A stretch of 38,407 nucleotides of DNA from Bacteroidales bacterium (GCA_015493685.1 WGCS01000035.1:1-38407); one strand, 5' to 3'. Counted from the stretch's first letter, positions 15,101 through 24,035 are shown. Made by a program: numbers and translations. Notes: generated by a model not told the origin, from the sequence alone.

Positions 15101-15971
15101 TGCTGCTAAAGAAATCTGTTAAACTTAATCGAACAAAGATGCTAAATGCAGGTTTCATCAAATCATAACCTTCGAGTTTTATTCTTTGATAATAAAATCT
15201 TATACCCGGGTCAACACTTACCTTATTATTAAATCTCAAGCGAATGCCGGCGGCAATACTAGCACCCAAGCCCATTCCTCCTTGCTGAATATAATATTTA
15301 TTCGCCTGTACTCCGGGAGTATAACTATTATTTAAATATACATTAATCAAAGAATACTCAAGACTACCTACGCGAATTTTATTTTCTTTAACCCTTGTGC
15401 TACTGATGTTTAAGCCAGCCTCAAAAAATGGCATCAATAGAGGATTTCTCGTTTTAAAATAACGGGAAACAAGAATATCTATATTTACCCTTTCCTCCAC
15501 CCCCCAAATATCGAACAAACGTATATCAGGTAATGTAGCGATCTGATTGGGGTCCACTTCCACAGAATATTTATCAGCAGCCGTTAGTTTGGAATAATCA
15601 AATTGTAAAGAAATACCAAAATAATTATTGAAAGTTCTGCGGAAGTATAATCCTATTTGTATTGCCGGAGTATAACGCATATTCCGGGGTAACTCTTTCA
15701 CAAAAACCGTATCAGCAGCATTCAAGTTCCTTTTGATATCCTCATACCAATATTTATTACCAAATACATAGGAAATCTTATTTACATTGGAAGAAGAACC
15801 ATCGTAGAAATGCGCCCCATAAGCCGATGGCCAATACATTCCAAAATTCATTCCCAAATCCCAATATCCAAAATCATTGGTCGAAGTATATTCAGAAGAA
15901 TTATCATTATTAGACTGGGCCATTAAACCAATAGACAACACTAATAACATTCCACTAAAAAATATTTTCAT
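15093..15971 (-). CDS. Predicted outer-membrane beta-barrel protein
   Basis: The 292-residue protein begins with a signal peptide (MKIFFSGMLLVLSIGLMAQ), which is why I chose the ATG at 15971 over one 51 bases upstream. The mature part shows alternating aromatic and polar strands, for example DLGMNFGMYWPSAYG, AIQIGLYFRRTFNNYFGISLQFDYS, GMGLGASIAAGIRLRF and SVDPGIRFYYQRIKL, as in the porin-like/PorT-type beta-barrel families of Bacteroidetes. It ends with FSIFVRLSLTDFFSSNE. It precedes and overlaps the CDF transporter gene (15093-15100), so the pair may act on the same ion flux across both membranes, but that is an inference. The family is not certain; it could be any small OMP. Confidence 0.65.
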   Translation of the reverse strand: MKIFFSGMLLVLSIGLMAQSNNDNSSEYTSTNDFGYWDLGMNFGMYWPSAYGAHFYDGSSSNVNKISYVFGNKYWYEDIKRNLNAADTVFVKELPRNMRYTPAIQIGLYFRRTFNNYFGISLQFDYSKLTAADKYSVEVDPNQIATLPDIRLFDIWGVEERVNIDILVSRYFKTRNPLLMPFFEAGLNISSTRVKENKIRVGSLEYSLINVYLNNSYTPGVQANKYYIQQGGMGLGASIAAGIRLRFNNKVSVDPGIRFYYQRIKLEGYDLMKPAFSIFVRLSLTDFFSSNE

Positions 15972-16059
15972 CCCATTAGTGCTCCAATTACCAACTATTC
16001 TCATATCTCCAAAGTTTATCATAATACATAGGAATACTCTTTCCTCTTATTATTAAAAG

Positions 16060-16067
16060 CAAAATTA
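16060..16067 (-). promoter_or_regulatory. Candidate -7 box for the OMP-CDF operon
   Basis: The minus strand reads TAATTTTG, 88 bases upstream of the ATG at 15971. It sits in the divergent region shared with the lysine-ketoglutarate reductase-type gene. Confidence 0.45.
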
Positions 16068-16220
16068 CTAAAAAGAACACTTACTTATACTTAATATCTA
16101 ACAATGCGCACAAAGGATAATAGTTAGATAAAACTACACTGATTTATGGGAATAAAAGAGTACAATTTACCGATTATCAAACGCAAAAAAAGCATCCCCA
16201 ACAGAGAGAATACAGATTCT

Positions 16221-16259
16221 AAATAAGGCTAAAATAATTAATATTTTTTAGGCTTATTT
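16221..16259. promoter_or_regulatory. Imperfect palindrome upstream of the LKR-type gene, candidate operator
   Basis: Arms AAATAAGGCTAAAA (16221-16234) and TTTTAGGCTTATTT (16246-16259) pair at 13 of 14 positions around an 11-base AT spacer. The element ends 24 bases before the -7 box at 16284, so it covers the expected -33 region. A regulator binding site is plausible. Confidence 0.45.
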
Positions 16260-16283
16260 ACTTCCATATAACAATATATTATC

Positions 16284-16291
16284 TACCTTTG
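16284..16291 (+). promoter_or_regulatory. Candidate -7 box for the LKR-type gene
   Basis: TACCTTTG followed by C is a full TAnnTTTG match, 49 bases before the ATG at 16341. The same octamer lies at the same distance before sucC. Confidence 0.55.
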
Positions 16292-16340
16292 CCCCTCTCA
16301 TCAACTATTAGTATTAACTTAAACCAATTTTATAATAATT

Positions 16341-17654
16341 ATGACAAAAGTAGGTATCAGATTCGAGGATAAATACAAGATGGAAAAGCGGGTAGCTCTT
16401 GTACCCAAAGACGTTAAACGCCTTATAAAAAATGAGCATATAGAATTCCATGTTGAAGTATCTCCAAAACGAGTCTTTACCGAAAATGAATATAAAGAAG
16501 CGGGTGCTAAGATCGTTGACAAGCTCACCGAGCCCACTATTATTTTTGGAGTAAAAGAAATGCCCATTGATTTTTTCGAGGACAAAAAAACCTATTTATT
16601 TTTCTCTCATACCATCAAGGGGCAAAGCTATAATATGCCTCTATTAAAACGAATGATAGAGAAGAAGATAAATTTAATAGAGTATGAAAAAGTTACTGAT
16701 GATCAAGGTAACAGACTTATTTTCTTTGGTCGCTATGCGGGCTTGGCAGGAATGATTAATTCATTTTGGTCGTTGGGACAGCGTTGTTTAGCCTTAGGTG
16801 TTGAAACACCTTTTGCGCAGCTAAAACAGTCCCATCTATATTCCAGTCTTGAAGCAGCCAAACAAGCCCTTTCCGAAGTGGCAACAGAAATAGCCAAAAA
16901 CGGTATTCCTGAGCGTATTGCTCCACTAACAATTGGCATTACCGGCTACGGAAATGTATCCAAAGGTGCCCAAGAGATAATCTCCCTATTCAATCACAAA
17001 GAGATTAGTCCTGAGGAGCTTCTCAAGTTGAGAACAGAAGGTAATTACGACAATAAAACAATCTATCAGATAATCTTTAAAGAAGATCATATCTCCAAGG
17101 CTAAAGAACCTCAAGCCAAATTCGACTTACAACATTACTACAATCATCCCGAAGCTTATGAAAATAATATGGAACAATATATTCCTGAGCTTTCCATTCT
17201 GATGAATTGCATGTATTGGGGACCACAGTATCCTCGTATTATCACCAAAGACTTTTTAGCCAAGCTGTATAAAAATCCCAATAATAAACTTTGTGTTATC
17301 GGTGATGTAACTTGCGACCCTGATGGATCTATTGAAGCTACTCATACGGGAACATTTATTGAGGATCCTGTTTTTGTCTATAATCCTGATACTAGAAAAC
17401 CCACCATGGGTTTCGATGGCCATGGGGTATTAATAATGGCAGTAGATATACTACCCTCTGAATTACCTCGCGAAGCTTCCGAAGGCTTTAGCACAGCACT
17501 TAGTCCCTTTGTACCTAAATTGGTAAAAACAGATTTTGACCTTCCCTTTGAAGAGCTGGCATTACCGGCTCCTCTCAAAAGAGCCTTAATATTACATCAT
17601 GGTGAATTTACTCCCGATTTTAAATATATGGAAGAATATATTAAAGCACTTTAA
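16341..17654 (+). CDS. Lysine-ketoglutarate reductase-type enzyme (AASS N-terminal-like, AlaDH/PNT fold)
   Basis: The 437-residue protein resembles the N-terminal lysine-ketoglutarate reductase half of eukaryotic AASS (LKR/SDH). That enzyme condenses lysine and 2-oxoglutarate to saccharopine with NADPH. Shared segments are KRVALVPKDVKRL (AlaDH/PNT N-terminus), YLFFSHTIKGQSYNMPLL, LIEYEKVTDDQGNRLIFFGRYAGLAGMIN and GITGYGNVSKGAQEI (a Rossmann nucleotide loop, about 197-211), then LMNCMYWGPQYPRII, GDVTCDPDGSIE and GVLIMAVDILPSELPREAS. The saccharopine dehydrogenase half is absent, so this is a stand-alone form. It could instead act on another amino acid, since AlaDH and saccharopine-type enzymes share the fold. 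A promoter with a palindrome lies upstream and a strong terminator downstream. Confidence 0.8.
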   Translation: MTKVGIRFEDKYKMEKRVALVPKDVKRLIKNEHIEFHVEVSPKRVFTENEYKEAGAKIVDKLTEPTIIFGVKEMPIDFFEDKKTYLFFSHTIKGQSYNMPLLKRMIEKKINLIEYEKVTDDQGNRLIFFGRYAGLAGMINSFWSLGQRCLALGVETPFAQLKQSHLYSSLEAAKQALSEVATEIAKNGIPERIAPLTIGITGYGNVSKGAQEIISLFNHKEISPEELLKLRTEGNYDNKTIYQIIFKEDHISKAKEPQAKFDLQHYYNHPEAYENNMEQYIPELSILMNCMYWGPQYPRIITKDFLAKLYKNPNNKLCVIGDVTCDPDGSIEATHTGTFIEDPVFVYNPDTRKPTMGFDGHGVLIMAVDILPSELPREASEGFSTALSPFVPKLVKTDFDLPFEELALPAPLKRALILHHGEFTPDFKYMEEYIKAL

Positions 17655-17713
17655 TCTTTCTTAAGGTGAACTATTCTTTAGTCTTCATCGCCTAATTTTA
17701 CCAATTACCTTTA

Positions 17714-17760
17714 ATCCGCAAGTGATTTGCTTATTCATTAAATCACTTGCGGATTTTTAT
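17714..17760 (+). terminator. Rho-independent terminator of the LKR-type gene
   Basis: Perfect 15-bp arms ATCCGCAAGTGATTT (17714-17728) and AAATCACTTGCGGAT (17740-17754) with an 11-base loop are followed by TTTTTATT. Confidence 0.9.
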
Positions 17761-17806
17761 TAATATTCAATAATACCATTTTGATTATTTATGATAATTC
17801 AATAGA

Positions 17807-17847
17807 AAAAGAAAGCTTCTGTCTATTTTGGATGGGAGCTTTCTTTT
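17807..17847 (+). terminator. Second hairpin before the amylase operon
   Basis: Arms AAAAGAAAGCT (17807-17817) and AGCTTTCTTTT (17837-17847) pair perfectly around a 19-base loop. It follows the LKR terminator by about 50 bases and precedes a weak -7-like box (TATCTTTA, 17862-17869) of the amylase operon. It could be a backup terminator or a regulatory site. Confidence 0.4.
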
Positions 17848-17890
17848 AATAGTATTATTTCTATCTTTATAACTTCTTATTAAAACTATT

Positions 17891-19726
17891 ATGACAAAAC
17901 ATATATTACTGATAATCATACTTATAACTACTGTTATAAACATAAAAGCCCAACAAGTAGAGCCTCCCTTTTGGTGGACTGGGATGAAACAAAGTCAAAT
18001 ACAGTTGATGGTGCATAAAAAAATGATTGCGCAAACTATACCGCAAATAAAAAGTAAGTCCGTAACAATTCTTAGAATACACCATACTGACAACCCAAAT
18101 TATTTATTTATTGACCTTAATATAAATACCACAGCAAAAGCGGGAACTTTTACCATTAAATTTATTAAAGGGCACAAACAATTTTGGCAATATAAATACG
18201 AGCTTAAGAATAGAGCCCCAAAATCAGAGCAGCGAGAAGGTTTTAACAATAGTGATGTATTATATCTTATTATGCCTGACCGTTTTTCTAATGGCGACAC
18301 AAGCAATGATTCTAAATCTAGCATGCTGGAAAAAGCAAATCGTAAAAATCCCAATGGTCGTCATGGTGGAGATATTAAAGGAATTATTAATCACCTGGAT
18401 TATTTTAATACGTTAGGCGTTTCGGCATTATGGATAAATCCATTGTTGGAAAATAACATGAATGATTTTTCATATCATGGCTACGCCATCACCAATTATT
18501 ATAAAGTTGACCCACGTTTTGGAAGCAATCAAGACTATGTGAATCTAGTTGATTCAGCAAAAAACAGACACCTTAAGGTTATTATGGATATGGTTTTCAA
18601 CCACTGTGGCATCAATCATTGGTGGATGAAAGATTTACCCTCAAAGGACTGGATTCATCATTTCGAAAAATTCACCCAATCCAATTACCGTGCAGAAGCA
18701 TTGATGGATCCTCATGCTTCCAACTACGACAAAATGATTATGAGTAATGGTTGGTTTGACAAAACCATGCCTGATTTGAATCAGAAGAATCCATTTTTGG
18801 CCAATTATTTAATTCAAAATAGTATCTGGTGGATTGAATATGCCGGCCTCAGCGGTATCAGAATGGATACTTACCCCTATTCAGATCAAGAGTTTATGAA
18901 CCAATGGCTTAAAGCAGTCTATACTGAATACCCCAATTTTAATATTGTGGGGGAAACCTGGTTACAGACAGTTCCTCAGACTGCCTACTTTCAAACAAGA
19001 ACATTCCCTCTAACAAAAAAAACCACTGAGCTTGGCTCTTTAACGGATTTTCCTTTGTGCTATGCCATCAATAATTCACTTAACGAAAATGATGGATGGA
19101 CACAAGGACTAGCTAAACTATATATGACGTTAAGTCAAGATTTTACTTATTCAAATGCCGACAGTAATCTTATCTTTTTAGAAAACCATGATATAAATCG
19201 CTTTGCTACCAATATACATTCTGATATGGCTAAGTGGAAGATGGGAATGACTTTTTTACTAACAAGCCGTGGAATACCAATGTTATATTATGGCGGCGAA
19301 TTAATGACAACAGGAGACAAATCAAAAGGAGATGCTGACCTAAGGCGTGACTTTCCCGGCGGATGGAAGGGTGACTCTATTAATGCATTTAAGCAAACAA
19401 ACTTAGATTCAAACCAAAGAGAAGCACTTCGATTTACCAGGATGCTACTAAAACTTAGAAACGCAAATAAAGCATTGCAAAGTGGAAAACTCATTCAATA
19501 TATTCCAAACAACAACGCTTATGTGTATTTTAGAATAGGCCGCAACAAAGTATTTATGACTGTAATGCACAACGCAAAAGGCCCCTTACATCTAGACCTT
19601 AAAAAATATACTGAGATTATTGGTAAATTCTCAAAACTCAAACGAATTGGCAGTGCAAACTATCAACAAATACCACAAGCTATTGATATTAATGGGAAAA
19701 AAGCAGTTATTTTCCAATTTGAATAA
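17891..19726 (+). CDS. GH13 neopullulanase/cyclomaltodextrinase-type enzyme, exported (SusA-like)
   Basis: The 611-residue protein has a signal peptide (1-20, ending NIKAQ). A cyclomaltodextrinase-type N-terminal beta domain (about 22-110), the GH13 barrel and a C-terminal beta domain (about 530-611) follow. The barrel opens with LYLIMPDRFSNGD. The catalytic residues are the nucleophile D326 (GIRMDTY), the acid/base E355 (VGETW) and D434 (ENHDINR), with H433 before it; MDMVFNHCG is region I. The layout matches Bacteroides SusA-type enzymes that cut alpha-1,4 and some alpha-1,6 bonds of maltodextrins. It is the first gene of an operon, 43 bases ahead of a second GH13 gene. A weak -7-like box lies 21 bases before its ATG. 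Without a lipobox it is probably periplasmic. Confidence 0.93.
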   Translation: MTKHILLIIILITTVINIKAQQVEPPFWWTGMKQSQIQLMVHKKMIAQTIPQIKSKSVTILRIHHTDNPNYLFIDLNINTTAKAGTFTIKFIKGHKQFWQYKYELKNRAPKSEQREGFNNSDVLYLIMPDRFSNGDTSNDSKSSMLEKANRKNPNGRHGGDIKGIINHLDYFNTLGVSALWINPLLENNMNDFSYHGYAITNYYKVDPRFGSNQDYVNLVDSAKNRHLKVIMDMVFNHCGINHWWMKDLPSKDWIHHFEKFTQSNYRAEALMDPHASNYDKMIMSNGWFDKTMPDLNQKNPFLANYLIQNSIWWIEYAGLSGIRMDTYPYSDQEFMNQWLKAVYTEYPNFNIVGETWLQTVPQTAYFQTRTFPLTKKTTELGSLTDFPLCYAINNSLNENDGWTQGLAKLYMTLSQDFTYSNADSNLIFLENHDINRFATNIHSDMAKWKMGMTFLLTSRGIPMLYYGGELMTTGDKSKGDADLRRDFPGGWKGDSINAFKQTNLDSNQREALRFTRMLLKLRNANKALQSGKLIQYIPNNNAYVYFRIGRNKVFMTVMHNAKGPLHLDLKKYTEIIGKFSKLKRIGSANYQQIPQAIDINGKKAVIFQFE

Positions 19727-19769
19727 TTTATATTTACACTGTTTTATCTCTACTAAAAACTATTTATTA

Positions 19770-22139
19770 ATGAAAAAGCTGAGCAAATTATTTACATTTA
19801 TATTACTGATATTAAGCATGGTATCCTGTGTAAAAAAAACACAAAAAGCAGATAGAGTTGCCCTTATTATTATGCCCCAGAATTTAAAATATTCCACCAA
19901 TGTACTCTTTCTTCAAGATTATGTACAGCACATTAACACCATCGACTCAGTAACCATCGACCAAAAGAAGATCTCTTTTTACCAATCCAAACGACAGATA
20001 GAATTCTCGGCCTTAAATTATACTAAGCCCTTACTATTAATGCAACTATGGCAGCAAGGCAAATCCACCGATGTGATACTAAAGAAATCACCTAAACATC
20101 GTTATCTTTTTAGTTTTAATCCTCACGGAATAAAGTATGATTCGGTACAAATTGCCGGAGAGATAAATGCTTGGACACCCTCACGAACAAAACTACAATG
20201 GCATGACACCTCGTGGCAACAAATGCTTTTTCTACCGGATGGCCAGTACGCCTATCAACTAGTGGCCGATGCCAATTGGATGCTTGACCCCAATAATGAG
20301 CATAAAGTTCCCAATGGGAAGGGAGCCTTTAATTCAGTATTGACAGTAGGTAATACCAATGGCAGCAAAGCGCCTAAACTACTTAGTCTTTCGCATAAGG
20401 ATAAGCACCTTAAGCTATTACTATTAAATAAACCAACTCAGCTATTTGTATTATGGAACAATCAGCTTCTACCCATCGGCATCAGCGATATTAAGAACAA
20501 GAAATTGGAAATAAGAATACCTACTGCGGCAAATGGATATAAGCTATCCTATATACGGGTATTTTCAGCCAATAAATACGGTTTATCCAATGATATTCTT
20601 ATTCCTTTAGTAGAAGGAAATATTGCAGAAAACAGCAAAATACTTCCGCGAGAAGCTTGGCGCACCAATATTATTTACAATGTGTTTATTGATCGATTTT
20701 ATGATGCCGACAGCAGCAATAACAAGCCTCTACCCGATAGTATAGTGGTTTACAAGGCAAACTATCAAGGTGGTGATATTGCCGGTATTATTAATAAAAT
20801 CAAATCAGGATATTTTAAAAATTTGGGAGTAAATTCATTATGGCTATCACCTGTCATCAAGAACACTGAAGGAGCTTATGGCCATTGGCCTAATCCCAAG
20901 ACAAAGTTTTCGTCATATCATGGCTACTGGCCCGTTTCATTCACCAAGATGAATCCACACTTTGGCACTCCAAACGATTTACACTTACTAATAAAGCGTG
21001 CCCACGAACAAAACTGCAATATTCTTTTAGATATGGTAGCAAACCATGTACATCAAGAACATCCTTATTATAAAAAGCATCCTGAATGTGCCACAAAATT
21101 GGTATTGCCGGATGGAAGTTTAAATTTGGAACGATGGGACGACCATAGACTAACCACATGGTTTGATAAGTTTCTACCCACATTAAATCTAGAGCGACCT
21201 GAAGTAGCTAAAATGCTTGCCGATTCCATCACCTGGTGGGCTCAGACCTACCATGTGGATGGCTTTAGATATGATGCAGCAAAGCATATTCCCTTATCAT
21301 TTTGGCGCCGACTAACCAAAGAACTGAAAGACAGCATTATATATCCTCAAGACAAACCTCTATATCAATTGGGTGAAACTTATGGCAGCACTGAACTTAT
21401 CAACAGCTACATAGGCAATGGATTACTCAATGCCCAATTTGATTTTAATGTTTATGATGCCGCACTTTCTGCTTTTGCCGGCAATAATTCCTTGCAATTA
21501 TTAAAAGATCGACTTCAACAAAGTCTAAAAGAATACGGTTATCATAATACGATGGCTTACATTACAGGAAATCAAGACAAAGGGAGGTTTATATCGTATG
21601 CTGGTGGTGCTCTTCACTTTGACGAGAATGCTAAAAAAGCAGGCTGGACACGTGATGTAGAAGTGGGTGATACTGTGGCCTATAATAAATTACAAATGCT
21701 GATAGCATTTAATATGACCATTCCCGGTGTCCCAGTCATATACTATGGTGATGAATTCGGGATGCCAGGTGCCAATGACCCGGATTGTAGAAGAATGATG
21801 CGTTTTGGCAAGCAGCTCAATAGATTTGAGAAGAAGAATCTTGCTATCACAAAGAAACTAATAAAATTAAGAAAGTCAACTATGGCATTACTTTATGGAG
21901 ACATCTACTCCATAAAAGCCGATAGCATAACGATGCAATATGCCCGTCGTTACTTTGATAAGTATGCTTGGATAGGATTCAACAATTCATCCGAAAGCAA
22001 ACGCTTTAACATTCAACTTCCCCCAGATATAAATCCCATAAAGCTGGAATCAAACTTTGGAAATCAGCTAGTAAAAAAGGCTGACAGTGCTTATCTCATT
22101 ATTCCTCCTTATTCCTACGAAATATTAAATACAAAATAA
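19770..22139 (+). CDS. GH13 alpha-amylase family lipoprotein with N-terminal CBM48-like domain
   Basis: I start this at the ATG at 19770 (789 residues), because it opens a lipoprotein signal (KLSKLFTFILLILSMVSC, lipobox Cys about 20); a TTG-led upstream extension overlaps the previous gene. The layout is: an unassigned region to about 105, an E-set/CBM48-like domain (about 107-195, with GEINAWTPS, LPDGQYAYQLVAD, DPNNEHKVPNG), and a GH13 barrel from about 300. Catalytic residues: D502 (GFRYDAAKH), E536 (LGETYG) and D603. Region IV reads GNQDKGR, with Gln602 in place of the usual transition-state His of NHD. The insert YGHWPNPKTKFSSYHGYWPV sits near region I (DMVANHVH). It likely acts on alpha-glucan or maltodextrin at the membrane. 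Its stop overlaps the next start by one base. Confidence 0.9.
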   Translation: MKKLSKLFTFILLILSMVSCVKKTQKADRVALIIMPQNLKYSTNVLFLQDYVQHINTIDSVTIDQKKISFYQSKRQIEFSALNYTKPLLLMQLWQQGKSTDVILKKSPKHRYLFSFNPHGIKYDSVQIAGEINAWTPSRTKLQWHDTSWQQMLFLPDGQYAYQLVADANWMLDPNNEHKVPNGKGAFNSVLTVGNTNGSKAPKLLSLSHKDKHLKLLLLNKPTQLFVLWNNQLLPIGISDIKNKKLEIRIPTAANGYKLSYIRVFSANKYGLSNDILIPLVEGNIAENSKILPREAWRTNIIYNVFIDRFYDADSSNNKPLPDSIVVYKANYQGGDIAGIINKIKSGYFKNLGVNSLWLSPVIKNTEGAYGHWPNPKTKFSSYHGYWPVSFTKMNPHFGTPNDLHLLIKRAHEQNCNILLDMVANHVHQEHPYYKKHPECATKLVLPDGSLNLERWDDHRLTTWFDKFLPTLNLERPEVAKMLADSITWWAQTYHVDGFRYDAAKHIPLSFWRRLTKELKDSIIYPQDKPLYQLGETYGSTELINSYIGNGLLNAQFDFNVYDAALSAFAGNNSLQLLKDRLQQSLKEYGYHNTMAYITGNQDKGRFISYAGGALHFDENAKKAGWTRDVEVGDTVAYNKLQMLIAFNMTIPGVPVIYYGDEFGMPGANDPDCRRMMRFGKQLNRFEKKNLAITKKLIKLRKSTMALLYGDIYSIKADSITMQYARRYFDKYAWIGFNNSSESKRFNIQLPPDINPIKLESNFGNQLVKKADSAYLIIPPYSYEILNTK

Positions 22140-23509
22140 TGACAAACAAACTTTATTTCCTCTTATCTTTGCCTATCATAATTCTGATGGCCTGCAATAC
22201 AAATCTAGACTCCAAGATAATGACAAACAAGGGAAAAAATAGCCTCTTACAACATCCAAAATGGTCAAAGCATTCTAATATTTATGAAGTAAATATTAGG
22301 CAGTATACACCGGAAGGAACTTTTAATGCATTTGACAAACATTTATCGCGGCTCCATAGTATGGGTGTTGATATACTCTGGTTTATGCCCATTAATCCCA
22401 TAGGCGAAAAAAACAGAAAAGGCTCCTTAGGGTCCTATTATTCCATTAAGAATTATAGTGCTATTAATCCTGAATTTGGCACTTTACAAGATTTCAACAA
22501 TCTGGTAAAACACGCCCATTCATTGGGCATGCATGTGCTCATCGATTGGGTTGCCAACCATACTTCCTGGGATCACCCATGGGTAAAACAACATCCCGAA
22601 TGGTATAAAAAAGATTCCACAGGGAATATCACCTCTCCTTTTGACTGGACCGATGTTTTAGCGCTGGATTACGACAATCATCAGTTATGGAAAGCGATAA
22701 CCAATGAAATGAAATTCTGGCTTACCGAATCAAATATTGATGGTTTCAGATGCGATGTAGCCATGCTGGTAAGAACAGAATTTTGGGATAGTGCAAGAGC
22801 AGAACTCGATAAGGTAAAACCTGTATTTATGTTAGCAGAGGCTGAACTTCCGGAACATCATTTACATGCTTTTGATATGAGCTATGCGTGGAAAATCGAT
22901 CATAAGATGGAAGCTATTGCCAAGGGAAAAGAGCCTACATCAGCACTCGATACACAGATAAAAGCTGATTTAAAGAGTTTTGGAAAAAATGCCTACCGTA
23001 TGCAATTTACCAGCAATCACGATGAAAACACATGGAACGGCACTGAATATGAAAAATTTGGCGATGGAGCTAAAATCATGGCAGTATTAACTTACGTTAT
23101 TCCCGGAATGCCCTTGATATATAGTGGTCAGGAAGCCGCCAACAAAAAAAGGCTAAAGTTTTTTGATAAAGACAGCATCTCATGGGACTCCATTCCTTTG
23201 GAAGACTTTTACCACAATATGATTCAGCTTAAAAATGATAACATTGCCCTTTGGAATGGTGATTTTGGAGGCGACTATCATACTATTCCAAATACCAACA
23301 ATGACAAGATTATAAGTTTTGTGCGTTCTAAAGGCGACAATAGAGTACTCTTCATCGGAAATCTAAGCGATAAAACGGTAAAAACAAAAATCCATCTTGG
23401 CAAATACAAAGGTTTTTACCAAGATTGGTTTACCAAAGATAAAGTTGAATTTTCCGATACCAATAATTTTAAATTAAAACCCTGGCAGTATAATATCTTT
23501 ATCCGATAA
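22139..23509 (+). CDS. GH13 alpha-amylase family lipoprotein
   Basis: The 456-residue enzyme has a lipoprotein signal (about 1-19, LPIIILMAC lipobox) and a compact GH13 barrel. Key segments: NIYEVNIRQYTPEGTF, the region I-like DWVANHTSWDHPW, nucleophile D206 (GFRCDVAM), acid/base E234 (MLAEAEL) and D295 (SNHDENT). A second Glu follows at 236; the first aligns better with the usual GE position. All three acids are present, so it should be active, probably on maltodextrins. The ATG shares its A with the TAA of the previous gene, a sign of translational coupling. It lies 21 bases before the thioesterase gene. With the two upstream GH13 enzymes it gives three differently built amylases in one transcript. 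Confidence 0.93.
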   Translation: MTNKLYFLLSLPIIILMACNTNLDSKIMTNKGKNSLLQHPKWSKHSNIYEVNIRQYTPEGTFNAFDKHLSRLHSMGVDILWFMPINPIGEKNRKGSLGSYYSIKNYSAINPEFGTLQDFNNLVKHAHSLGMHVLIDWVANHTSWDHPWVKQHPEWYKKDSTGNITSPFDWTDVLALDYDNHQLWKAITNEMKFWLTESNIDGFRCDVAMLVRTEFWDSARAELDKVKPVFMLAEAELPEHHLHAFDMSYAWKIDHKMEAIAKGKEPTSALDTQIKADLKSFGKNAYRMQFTSNHDENTWNGTEYEKFGDGAKIMAVLTYVIPGMPLIYSGQEAANKKRLKFFDKDSISWDSIPLEDFYHNMIQLKNDNIALWNGDFGGDYHTIPNTNNDKIISFVRSKGDNRVLFIGNLSDKTVKTKIHLGKYKGFYQDWFTKDKVEFSDTNNFKLKPWQYNIFIR

Positions 23510-23530
23510 CTGCTCAACAAATATTGCATA

Positions 23531-24025
23531 ATGAAAAAACAAGAAATCAAAGCTCAATTGCAAGCTGACGAAGGATGGACTGAATTAGAACTTCCCAAAG
23601 AATATGGAATGGGACGTTCTTTTGTAGCCGGTGATCTCTCCGAAGATCGTTTGCAAGTAAAATATTATATCAGAAAAGAGGACAAACGTTTTTTTGCCAA
23701 AGTATTTTTTGGCATTCATGCCCAAGGGCCACCTTTTCATGCCCATGGCGGAAGTATGGCAGCTGTATTGGACGAGGCAATGGGGTTAAGTGCTTGGGCT
23801 TGGGCCGAGAGCAAAGCCTTAGTTGCAGCTAAAATTGAAATCGAATATATTAATATGTTGCCCTTAAATAAAGTGGTAATTGTGGAGGTCGCTCCCGGAA
23901 AAGTAGAAGGTCGAAAGGTTTGGATGAATGCTGAACTTAAAGACAGCAATGGCAAAATATATTCTAGAGGAAAAGGATTATATATCAAGGTATCGGAAGA
24001 TAAAATGCAGAAAGCAAGTTCCTAA
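23531..24025 (+). CDS. PaaI-type hotdog-fold thioesterase
   Basis: The 164-residue protein has a single hotdog domain of the 4HBT/PaaI type. The conserved helix segment reads FHAHGGSMAAVLDEAMGLSAW (about 72-92), with the HGG and the Asp/Glu typical of acyl-CoA thioesterases. The strands KIEIEYINMLPL and VIVEVAPGKVEGRKVWMNAEL follow. It probably hydrolyses an acyl-CoA in the cytoplasm, but the substrate is unknown. It lies 21 bases downstream of the GH13 gene and may be carried on the same transcript, although no functional link to glucan use is evident. It converges on aroE with 10 bases between the stops. Confidence 0.85.
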   Translation: MKKQEIKAQLQADEGWTELELPKEYGMGRSFVAGDLSEDRLQVKYYIRKEDKRFFAKVFFGIHAQGPPFHAHGGSMAAVLDEAMGLSAWAWAESKALVAAKIEIEYINMLPLNKVVIVEVAPGKVEGRKVWMNAELKDSNGKIYSRGKGLYIKVSEDKMQKASS

Positions 24026-24035
24026 AACTACTCCG

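Noticed and set aside
19620-19769. Upstream extension of the second GH13 gene
   Set aside because: It overlaps the preceding gene and delays the lipoprotein signal; the ATG at 19770 opens a clean signal and lipobox.
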